Below are positions 1-6,749 of a stretch of 59,166 nucleotides of DNA, in pieces. Position numbers and translations under genes: made by a program. Within the stretch, counting starts at the first letter, position 1. Every line of letters begins with the position of its first letter. Origin of the DNA: JAGLTQ01 sp964605385 (GTDB taxonomy: Bacteria > Pseudomonadota > Gammaproteobacteria > UBA6429 > Thiohalophilaceae); contig CAZSCK010000005.1 of NCBI GenBank assembly GCA_964605385.1, positions 1-59,166 of the forward strand. The letters run 5' to 3'. Under the pieces are notes generated by a model. That model was not told where the DNA came from. It did not search any database and saw only the letters and a list, made by a program, of their open reading frames with translations.

Positions 1-221
1 TGAGAATCAGTGTATGGCAATAATGCAATAAAGCGTGCACGTTTAACCGCTGTTGACAGCTGACGTTGATAACGTGCTTTTGTACCTGTGATACGGCTAG
101 GTACAATTTTTCCACTTTCAGTAACATTAGCTTTTAATGTCGCTAAGTCTTTGTAATCAATCTCTTCTACTTTATCTGCAGTAAAACGGCAGAATTTTCT
201 ACGACGGAAATGACGTGACAT
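1..221 (-). CDS. rpsR: 30S ribosomal protein bS18 (3' end cut by window)
   Basis: Component of the small ribosomal subunit; it forms a heterodimer with S6 on the 16S rRNA platform. The reverse strand from the ATG at 219-221 reads as a near-complete S18: it opens MSRHFRRRKFCRF and contains EIDYKDLATLK, GKIVPSRITGT and RYQRQLSTAVKRAR. About 73 codons are present. The E. coli protein has 75, so only the last two or three residues and the stop lie beyond base 1. It follows rpsF by 37 bases on the same strand, the usual rpsF-rpsR order. The identification is secure; only the end is missing. Confidence 0.95.
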   Translation of the reverse strand, partial: MSRHFRRRKFCRFTADKVEEIDYKDLATLKANVTESGKIVPSRITGTKARYQRQLSTAVKRARFIALLPYTDS

Positions 222-258
222 CTTTCGTCTCCTATTCTAATAATTTAGTTATGAAGTG

Positions 259-702
259 CTATTTAGCAGCTTCTTCAGTTTTAGCTTCTTCAGTAGGTTT
301 AGTTTCTGCTGCTGGTGCAGCTGGTGCAGCTGCTGGCTTTGCTTCTCGACGTGGACGATCATCACGGCCTCGACTATCACGCTCTTCAGTTTGCGCCATA
401 GGTGAAGGTTCAGTAATCGCAGCTTTACGACGAATAACTAAATTACGAAGAACAGCATCATTAAAACGGAAACCATTTTCGAGTTCATCCAATGTGGCTT
501 GATCACATTCAATATTCATCATTACATAATGAGCTTTGTGGATTTTTTGGATTTGGTAAGCCAATTGACGGCGTCCCCAATCTTCTAAACGATGGATAGT
601 CCCTTTAGCATCTTCGATCAATTTACGGTAACGATCGATCATTGCTGGAACTTGTTCACTTTGGTCAGGGTGGACCAAAAACACGATTTCGTAGTGTCTC
701 AT
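259..702 (-). CDS. rpsF: 30S ribosomal protein bS6 with Ala/Glu/Lys-rich tail
   Basis: Small-subunit protein that pairs with S18. The 147-residue product starts MRHYEIVFLVHPDQSEQV and holds the S6 ferredoxin-like core to about residue 100 (RLEDWGRRQLAYQI, AHYVMMNIE, FRFNDAVLRNLV). A low-complexity tail rich in Arg/Asp, then Ala/Pro/Glu/Lys follows from about residue 105; acidic tails are common in S6. An in-frame ATG lies further upstream at 759, but I chose 702. Homology begins there and a GAGGAG ribosome-binding site sits just before it. The leader contains a hairpin that may be an autoregulatory site. Upstream gene rlmB is 222 bases away, so rpsF probably has its own promoter. Confidence 0.95.
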   Translation of the reverse strand: MRHYEIVFLVHPDQSEQVPAMIDRYRKLIEDAKGTIHRLEDWGRRQLAYQIQKIHKAHYVMMNIECDQATLDELENGFRFNDAVLRNLVIRRKAAITEPSPMAQTEERDSRGRDDRPRREAKPAAAPAAPAAETKPTEEAKTEEAAK

Positions 703-723
703 AGCGCTCCTCGTGGCTATTGA

Positions 724-747
724 GCCCCCCGAACAATTCGGTGAGGC
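724..747 (-). promoter_or_regulatory. Hairpin in rpsF leader, possible S6:S18 autoregulatory site
   Basis: On the minus strand the leader folds as GCCUC-A-CCGAA-UUG-UUCGG-GGGGC about 22 bases before the rpsF start. S6:S18 is known to bind a CCG-containing structure in rpsF leaders of many bacteria, and an ACCG sequence is present here. In this fold the CCG is paired rather than bulged, so the match to the known motif is only partial. Confidence 0.35.
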
Positions 748-860
748 AAGGAGTAACAAATTTTAGCTGTCCCAATATTTACAAGGGACAGCAAGGGCGC
801 GATTTTACTGAAAAACCAGCTAATCTACAAGAGTAAATAGGGGAAATATAGATGGTTTGT

Positions 861-894
861 TCCCTCCCTTTCAAGGGGAGGGCTAGGGAGGGGG
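861..894. repeat. G/C-rich palindromic intergenic repeat (copy 1)
   Basis: A CCCTCCCTTT...AAGGGGAGGGCTAGGG palindrome in the rpsF-rlmB spacer. A second copy lies inverted at 32995-33030. No U-tract follows on either strand, so it is not an obvious terminator. Confidence 0.7.
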
Positions 895-924
895 AATAAA
901 ATCAAATTCTTTAGAAAGTGAAAT

Positions 925-1680
925 TTACATTTTATTCCGCTGTCGTACAGCTTCATATAAACAAACCCCGGCACTCACCGAGACATTTAAGCTCTGAACG
1001 GTGCCTAACATGGGTAATTTAACCAAAGAATCACAGTTTTCGGCAGTTAAACGGCGTAATCCCTTGCCTTCTGCGCCTAATACCAGTGCCAATGGGCCGA
1101 TTAAATCAGCCTGATAGATGTCCTGCTCCGCATCGAGTGAAGTCCCGATCATCCAGACACCTGACTGCTGTAAATCGCGCATGGTTCGAGCCAGGTTGGT
1201 CACTTGTATAAAAGGTACGGTTTCAGCGGCACCACAGGCCACTTTGCGAACAACAGAGGTTAAGCCAGAGGCTTTGTCTTTTGGCGCAATGACTGCATGG
1301 ACACCAGCTGCATCAGCGGTGCGCAAACAAGCACCTAAATTATGCGGATCCTGAACCCCGTCCAAGATCAGCAAAAATGCGGGAGGCGTTAAATCTTCAA
1401 TGAGTTTTTTTAAAGTTTGTTCATTGCCTGCAGGGGTATCCTTACTCAATGCAACAACACCCTGGTGATTCGCATTTTCGCCCACTAATTTATTCAGGAC
1501 TTCGCGTTTAACCCGTTCAGGCTTAACATTAGCATCATGAGCTAATTGCAGTATTTTTTTTGCTTTATCATCACGGCGTGAATTTTCCAGCCATACCTTA
1601 GAAACCATTTCTGGTTCACGTTCAAGTACCGCTTTAACGGCATGTAAACCATAAATGTAATGTGAATTGTTTTCGGCCAT
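925..1680 (-). CDS. rlmB: 23S rRNA (guanosine-2251-2'-O)-methyltransferase RlmB
   Basis: SpoU-family SAM-dependent methyltransferase that 2'-O-methylates a guanosine in the 23S P-loop. The 251-residue length is normal. An N-terminal L30e-like substrate domain (YIYGLHAVKAVLE, about 1-80) precedes the knotted SpoU domain. SpoU motifs seen are LDGVQDPHNLGACLRTADAAG near 107-127, LVLGAEGKGLRRL near 198-210 and LPMLGTVQSLNVSVSAG near 222-238. It lies downstream of rnr on the same strand, as in other gammaproteobacteria, with a 154-base spacer holding a palindromic repeat. There is no strong ribosome-binding site before the ATG. Confidence 0.95.
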   Translation of the reverse strand: MAENNSHYIYGLHAVKAVLEREPEMVSKVWLENSRRDDKAKKILQLAHDANVKPERVKREVLNKLVGENANHQGVVALSKDTPAGNEQTLKKLIEDLTPPAFLLILDGVQDPHNLGACLRTADAAGVHAVIAPKDKASGLTSVVRKVACGAAETVPFIQVTNLARTMRDLQQSGVWMIGTSLDAEQDIYQADLIGPLALVLGAEGKGLRRLTAENCDSLVKLPMLGTVQSLNVSVSAGVCLYEAVRQRNKM

Positions 1681-1702
1681 AGAATATAAACGTTTCTAAC
1701 GT

Positions 1703-1790
1703 TGTAGGTGCGAATTCATTCGCACGCTGAGGTAAAAATCAACCGCAGAGGTGAATATTAACTCTGCGTTCGAATGAATTCGAACCTACA
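1703..1790. repeat. MITE-like palindromic element between rnr and rlmB
   Basis: An 88-bp element with 23-bp terminal inverted repeats beginning TGTAGGTKCGAATTCATTCG. The two ends differ at two positions. Each end is itself a palindrome and the two differences keep that pairing (GTGCGAAT/ATTCGCAC versus GTTCGAAT/ATTCGAAC). Inside, CGCAGAG and CTCTGCG form a third inverted pair. It holds no gene. Confidence 0.75.
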
Positions 1791-1834
1791 AAAAAACAAC
1801 TCCCCAGTGGTTCAGAATGACGAATTGATGCTAA

Positions 1835-4351
1835 TTATTTTTTCTTCTTTTTGTCTTTTTCTTTTTTCTCTGCAAGTCTTTTTTTCGCTTTCTTATTCAA
1901 TTTCTTTTTCTTATGTCTTATTTTCTTGCCATCAGCATCACGTTTTTTATTTGCAACTTTTTTCTTAGCAGTTTTCTTTTTTGAATATTTTTCTGTTGTT
2001 TCTTCTGCTGAAGTTTCTATTTTCTTACTGACAGTTTTTTTAGCTATCTTTTTCTTACTGATTTTCTTTTTAGCTTTTTTTTCAATTGAGCCTTCAGTAT
2101 CTGTCTCTTTAGCTGAGGCTTCTTTTTTCTTTCGTGATTCGGCTTTTCTTGGTGTACGTTGTGCTGAAACCAAATCAAAATCTATTTTCTTATCTTCAAG
2201 ATTCACTTTAGCAACACTCACAACAATGTGATCACCTAAACGGAAAACTTGTCCTGTGCGTTCACCCAATAAACGGTGATGTGCAGCATCAAAATGATAA
2301 TAGTCATGGTCAAGTGAAGTGACGTGAATTAAACCTTCAACATAAATTTTATCCAGTTCAACAAAAAGACCAAAACCTGTTACGCTAGTAATTGTACCTT
2401 CAAAGACTTCACCCACTTTATCCATCATAAATTCACACTTGAGCCAATCAACTGCATCACGTGTTGCTTCATCAGCGCGACGTTCAGTTTGAGAACAATG
2501 TTCTCCTAAAGAACGCATGGTGTTTTCAGTGTAGTAAAAACTTTCTGCATCTCCACCACGAACAATATGACGGATTCCACGATGGACTAATAAATCTGGA
2601 TAACGTCTTATTGGTGAAGTGAAGTGAGCATACGCTTCGTGCGCCAAACCAAAGTGACCGTTGTTATCCGGGGTATAAACCGCCTGTTGCAAACTGCGTA
2701 ATAAAACAGTCTGAATAAGATGCATATCAGGACGCTCCTGAATGGAAGCAAGTAACTCAGCATAATCACCTGGTTCAGGTTTTTCACCACCACCCAGCGT
2801 CAAACCTACTTCAGCTAAAAACTCTTTTAAACCTTCTATTTTAGTTTCTTTTGGGCTTCCGTGAACACGATATAATGCTGGTATATTATTTTTCAATAAG
2901 AATTTTGCTGCGCTAACATTAGCTAAAATCATAAACTCTTCAATCAGTTTATGCGCATCATTTCTAACTAAAGGAATAATTTTATCGATTTTACGATCTA
3001 CGCCAAAGACGATACGTGTTTCAGTTGTATCAAAATCAATCGCACCACGTTTTTTACGGCGTTTTAGTAATACATTAAATAATGAATGCATTTCTAATAA
3101 TTGCGGCACAAAATCTTTATATTCTTTACGTAAGTTACTTTCATTATTTTCAATAATTTCAGCCACTTTGGTATAAGTGAAACGACAATGCGAACGCATT
3201 ACGCCTTCAAAGAAATTATAAGATTCAACTTTTCCTTTTTTATCCAATTGCATCTCACAAACCATGCATAAACGATCAACTTCAGGATTCAGTGAACATA
3301 AACCATTGGATAAAACTTCAGGTAACATTGGAATAACACGTTCAGGAAAATAGACAGACGTGCCACGTTCATGTGCTTCTTTATCTAACGCTGTATCTAA
3401 TTCAACGTAATGAGAAACATCTGCGATAGCAACAAGTAAACGCCAGCCTTTATCATTTGATTCAACGAACACAGCATCATCAAAGTCACGCGCATCTTCA
3501 CCATCAATGGTTACTAAGGGTAAATCACGAATATCAATGCGGCCTTTTTCATTTTTAGCTTTTTCAGGTACTTCAGGTGTTAAGTCTTTAATTTCAGATT
3601 CAACGGTATCTGACCAGTCTGTTGCAATACCGTGTGAACGCATCGCAATATCAATCTCCATACCCGCAGCCATATGATCACCGAGTACTTCAACTACTTT
3701 ACCAACAGCCTGGCGATGACGTGTAGGTTGTTCAATAATTTCAACGGAGACTATCTGACCGTGATGTGCATTACCCACATTTTCTTGTGGTACTAAAACA
3801 TCATTGCTAATACGTTTGTTATCAGCAACAACATAACCAACTCCACTTTCAATAAATAAACGACCAACTATAAAAGGATTTGCACGTTCAAGCACTTCAA
3901 CCAAAGCACCTTCACGGCGACCTTTCCTATCAACACCTGCAATACGAACAATCGCTTTGTCACCATGAAATAAACGGCGCATTTGGAATGCCGTTAAAAA
4001 TAAATCATCACTTCCATCTTCTGGACAAAGAAAACCAAAGCCATCCGCATGGCCAATAACACGCCCGGTGAGTAAATCCATTTTGCTGATCAGCGCATAT
4101 TCTTTCTTACGCGTGAACATCAACTGTCCATCACGTTCCATTGCGCGCAAACGACGGCGCAATGCTTCGATGCCATTCTCATCTTCTGATAGACCTAATA
4201 AGTCAGTAATAGTCTTGCGATCAAGCGGTTGCCCCGCGGCTTCTAATTGCTCAAGAATAAACTCACGACTGGGGATCGGATTATCATATTTGCTCGATTC
4301 ACGTTTAGCGTGAGGGTCTACTACTTTTTTGTTGTCTGTGTTGTCAGTCAT
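1835..4351 (-). CDS. rnr: Ribonuclease R
   Basis: Processive 3'-5' exoribonuclease that degrades structured RNA and takes part in rRNA quality control and tmRNA-linked decay. The 838-residue product has an N-terminal winged-helix part (about 25-85), cold-shock/OB domains (about 90-240), the RNB catalytic domain (about 265-600) with the acidic cluster DGEDARDFDDAVFV, and an S1 domain near 645-725 (GTITSVTGFGLFVELDKIYV). From about residue 735 to the end it is almost entirely Lys with Ala/Glu/Ser. Such basic tails are known in RNase R, but this one is about 100 residues long. It is encoded next to rlmB and opposite tRNA-Leu. Confidence 0.95.
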   Translation of the reverse strand: MTDNTDNKKVVDPHAKRESSKYDNPIPSREFILEQLEAAGQPLDRKTITDLLGLSEDENGIEALRRRLRAMERDGQLMFTRKKEYALISKMDLLTGRVIGHADGFGFLCPEDGSDDLFLTAFQMRRLFHGDKAIVRIAGVDRKGRREGALVEVLERANPFIVGRLFIESGVGYVVADNKRISNDVLVPQENVGNAHHGQIVSVEIIEQPTRHRQAVGKVVEVLGDHMAAGMEIDIAMRSHGIATDWSDTVESEIKDLTPEVPEKAKNEKGRIDIRDLPLVTIDGEDARDFDDAVFVESNDKGWRLLVAIADVSHYVELDTALDKEAHERGTSVYFPERVIPMLPEVLSNGLCSLNPEVDRLCMVCEMQLDKKGKVESYNFFEGVMRSHCRFTYTKVAEIIENNESNLRKEYKDFVPQLLEMHSLFNVLLKRRKKRGAIDFDTTETRIVFGVDRKIDKIIPLVRNDAHKLIEEFMILANVSAAKFLLKNNIPALYRVHGSPKETKIEGLKEFLAEVGLTLGGGEKPEPGDYAELLASIQERPDMHLIQTVLLRSLQQAVYTPDNNGHFGLAHEAYAHFTSPIRRYPDLLVHRGIRHIVRGGDAESFYYTENTMRSLGEHCSQTERRADEATRDAVDWLKCEFMMDKVGEVFEGTITSVTGFGLFVELDKIYVEGLIHVTSLDHDYYHFDAAHHRLLGERTGQVFRLGDHIVVSVAKVNLEDKKIDFDLVSAQRTPRKAESRKKKEASAKETDTEGSIEKKAKKKISKKKIAKKTVSKKIETSAEETTEKYSKKKTAKKKVANKKRDADGKKIRHKKKKLNKKAKKRLAEKKEKDKKKKK

Positions 4352-4464
4352 GTGAATTAGGTATCTTGCCTGTTTAGGAGTGCGAAAGTGGGAAAACGTT
4401 GATTTTACTATAAAAATTGATCAGATGCTTAAATATAAACCACCCTAAGTATAAAACACCGCGA

Positions 4465-4493
4465 TTGACAGTATCAGTGAGTCTCGGTAAAGT
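4465..4493 (+). promoter_or_regulatory. Sigma70 promoter for tRNA-Leu
   Basis: A perfect -35 TTGACA (4465-4470), a 17-base spacer and a -10 TAAAGT (4488-4493) put the start near 4500, about 20 bases before the mature tRNA. A 7-bp hairpin with a GAAA loop (4498-4515) fills the precursor leader. Confidence 0.6.
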
Positions 4494-4522
4494 TCTCAGC
4501 CTCAGAAATGAGGCTCACCTTT

Positions 4523-4609
4523 GCCGAGGTGGCGAAATTGGTAGACGCGCTAGCTTCAGGTGCTAGTGGCCGTAAGGTCGTGCGAGTTCAAGTCTCGCTC
4601 TCGGCACCA
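4523..4609 (+). tRNA. tRNA-Leu (anticodon CAG)
   Basis: A full cloverleaf of 87 bases with CCA encoded. The acceptor arm is GCCGAGG paired with CTCGGC plus the discriminator A. The D arm contains GGTAGACGC. The anticodon stem-loop is CTAGC-TTCAGGT-GCTAG with anticodon CAG at 4557-4559. A long variable arm (GGCCGTAAGGTC) marks it as class II, and the T arm carries GAGTTCAAGTCTC. It decodes CUG leucine codons. It sits between rnr (opposite strand) and the signalling genes; in Pseudomonas the same tRNA lies between rnr and purA. Confidence 0.97.
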
Positions 4610-4624
4610 TTATTTAATGAAAAC

Positions 4625-6286
4625 TCAAAGTTTGTACAAAATATTCAAAGTTTTGCCATCTTCTGAAAAGAATGTTTTTTCACTAAAACTGTTAATAATA
4701 TTTAAGCCACGGCCATGAAGCATTTCATCTGTGTTTTTAAAATCTTCTTTTTTATAACCCCCACCACTATCAGTAACTTGTATTTCGAGATAATGGTTGC
4801 TCTCTTCAACAATAAAGTTGAAATTAAAAATAATTGAATCATCTTCTAATTTTAGAAGAGCCGCATCACGTTTTTTATAATATTCAATAAAATGCTCATT
4901 ATCCGTTTTATCTATACTTTTAATATTTAAAATACTGTGTTCTAGTGAATTAGAGTAAATCTCAGATAATAAAACATGTAACACACCAGTATGTCTGGAC
5001 AGGTATGGCATTGAACTTAATATATTGGATAATTTTCTAACAGTATCAGAAGAACGCATGTCTTTAGCTGTTAGCGTGACAGAAGTACTCCAGGGTAAAG
5101 CATTATCTTTTATAATTTTTTCCTCTGTGTTTTCCAGTGCTGCTACAATACAACAATTTAATTCAACAAAAGTAATATCATCATTTTGATGTTCATCACC
5201 GGAAAAATCATTTAACGACTGCAGAACCTGAGCAAACCGATCATCACCATTCCTAACCAGGACATCCTTTAAACGCTCATCACCAAATAATTCCCCTGCC
5301 GAATTTTTTGCTTCAATAACGCCATCGCTATAAAGATAGAGCTTATCTTCAGGTTCAATGTTAAAAGATTGTGTTAAAAAATTAAATTTATCATCATCCA
5401 AAATACCTAATGGCATATGTTGCGAATGAACCAAACCTTTTAACTCTCCATTTTTGCTAAACCAGTAATTCTCAGGCATGCCACCCATCCATACAGACAT
5501 AATAGTAGCCTGTCTGTTAATTTCGAGAATGGTGGCAGTGAAAAACATACCCAATGGCATTAATTTATGGAGCTGACTATTTATTTCAAAAGCAATGTCG
5601 CCAACAGAACGACTTTCAGCCACCATTTTAAAAAAAGTCATCGCAACAGGTAAGGTTCCCATTGCAGCAGTTAAACCATGTCCGGAAAAATCTCCCATCA
5701 CAAGGTAGAAACCACCATTTGGAGCTCGTTCAACGAGTAATAAATCACCATTAAATGCAGACATTGATGACATGTGATATTTAATTACTTTTTCATCCAG
5801 AAAGCTCTGTTTCAAAGCATTTTCAAAAAAATGTTGTATTAGTTTTTTTTCATGTGTTAAATTTTGATTCACCCCAATCAGCATTTCATTTTTAATATTT
5901 ATCTGTTGAGTGAGCTCCCGAATGCGAAGATGAGCAAGCATTTTTGAAGCAAGAACTTCAACATTAAAGGGTTTACTAATAAAATCATCTCCACCAGACT
6001 CAAGTGCTGTTGCTAAAGATTCATCTGAACTTAATGCCGTTATAAAAATAACAGGTACATAATCATCGCCCATTTTATCTTTTATTAAAGATGTCGCTTG
6101 CCGACCATCTAATGATGGCATCATAATATCCATTAGAATAAGATCAGGCTTTTCTTTTTCATACTGGGCAACAGCATCATTACCATCAACAGCTTCGATT
6201 ACTTCATAATCACCTAGTGCATTTAAAGTCTGTCTTAGAAGAGCCCGGTTTGTTAAAATATCATCTGCAATAAGTATTTTTATCAT
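4625..6286 (-). CDS. Response regulator with PP2C/SpoIIE phosphatase and HATPase kinase domains (HsbR-like)
   Basis: A 553-residue cytoplasmic switch protein. Receiver domain about 1-120: ADD pocket near 7-9, phospho-Asp in LILMDIMMPSLDG, Lys in ISKPFN. A short coiled linker follows. The PPM/SpoIIE phosphatase domain spans about 175-380 with YLVMGDFSGHG, YLYSDGVIEA and NDDITFVEL. The C-terminal RsbW-type kinase domain spans about 410-553 with SEIYSNSLEHSIL, VTDSGGGY and HGRGLNII. This is the layout of HsbR of Pseudomonas aeruginosa, which phosphorylates or dephosphorylates a STAS partner depending on its receiver. The STAS gene lies 2 bases upstream, so the pair is translationally linked. The role is inferred from family and context. 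Confidence 0.85.
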   Translation of the reverse strand: MIKILIADDILTNRALLRQTLNALGDYEVIEAVDGNDAVAQYEKEKPDLILMDIMMPSLDGRQATSLIKDKMGDDYVPVIFITALSSDESLATALESGGDDFISKPFNVEVLASKMLAHLRIRELTQQINIKNEMLIGVNQNLTHEKKLIQHFFENALKQSFLDEKVIKYHMSSMSAFNGDLLLVERAPNGGFYLVMGDFSGHGLTAAMGTLPVAMTFFKMVAESRSVGDIAFEINSQLHKLMPLGMFFTATILEINRQATIMSVWMGGMPENYWFSKNGELKGLVHSQHMPLGILDDDKFNFLTQSFNIEPEDKLYLYSDGVIEAKNSAGELFGDERLKDVLVRNGDDRFAQVLQSLNDFSGDEHQNDDITFVELNCCIVAALENTEEKIIKDNALPWSTSVTLTAKDMRSSDTVRKLSNILSSMPYLSRHTGVLHVLLSEIYSNSLEHSILNIKSIDKTDNEHFIEYYKKRDAALLKLEDDSIIFNFNFIVEESNHYLEIQVTDSGGGYKKEDFKNTDEMLHGRGLNIINSFSEKTFFSEDGKTLNILYKL

Positions 6287-6288
6287 TA

Positions 6289-6594
6289 TTATTCAATATT
6301 AAATTTATTTGAGAAATTAGTTATAGTTAAAATTTTTCCAATCACGTCATTGCTGTTAACTATCGTTATCTCATTATCTTTTTTATTTAAATCCTTTTGC
6401 AGATTCAGCAGCATACCTAATGCAGAACTGTCAATCGTTGATGTTTCACGAAAATCTATGATTATTCTCACTGAAGACAAGTCCTTATTTTCATATGAAC
6501 TTCTAAATTCATGTAGTGCTGAAAAATTAAAATCTCCTTTAATAAAAATCGTACAAATAGTATTACCCTCAGAAAAATTTGTATTTATTTTCAT
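6289..6594 (-). CDS. STAS-domain anti-sigma factor antagonist (HsbA-like)
   Basis: A 101-residue single STAS domain, the small partner of switch proteins such as SpoIIAA, RsbV or HsbA. The characteristic loop TIDSSALGMLL is present. By position its second serine, Ser57, is the phospho-acceptor that the kinase domain of the adjacent protein would modify. A good GAGG ribosome-binding site lies seven bases before the ATG. The stop codon is 2 bases from the start of the downstream phosphatase/kinase gene. No sigma factor, anti-sigma factor or diguanylate cyclase partner is encoded in the window, so the output is unknown. Confidence 0.85.
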   Translation of the reverse strand: MKINTNFSEGNTICTIFIKGDFNFSALHEFRSSYENKDLSSVRIIIDFRETSTIDSSALGMLLNLQKDLNKKDNEITIVNSNDVIGKILTITNFSNKFNIE

Positions 6595-6613
6595 AATGTT
6601 ACCTCAATAGTTA

Positions 6614-6733
6614 TTATATTATTAATAGTTTGCTTGCAATAAATACTTTTTTACTGGTATTAGCAGTGTTATTCAGTAAATTTATTATGGTTAAACCAAT
6701 GCCTATATCTTCAACATTTGATTTAACATTTCA
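6614..6733 (-). pseudogene. Possible remnant of a second STAS gene (C-terminal half)
   Basis: In the 155-base spacer upstream of the STAS gene, one minus-strand frame is open for about 38 codons between a TGA at 6731-6733 and a TAA at 6614-6616, with no ATG. It reads VEDIGIGLTIINLLNN and then SKKVFIASK. This aligns without gaps to the intact STAS protein around IDSSALGMLLNLQKDL and EITIVNSN, although identities are few. It could be a decayed tandem copy or chance similarity in AT-rich DNA. Confidence 0.3.
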
Positions 6734-6749
6734 GTCAACATCTTAATAT

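Noticed and set aside
766..792. 8-bp inverted repeat GCTGTCCC/GGGACAGC as a terminator
   Set aside because: No T-run follows on either strand; it lies far upstream in the rpsF leader and is probably only a structured spacer.
1851..2231. 126-codon plus-strand frame opposite the rnr tail
   Set aside because: It is the complement of the poly-Lys coding tail, giving a Phe/Leu-rich artefact.
4590..4625. tRNA-Leu 3' end as an integration site for the signalling island
   Set aside because: No second copy of the tRNA 3' end is present near 14560-14732 or elsewhere in the island, and no integrase gene is present.
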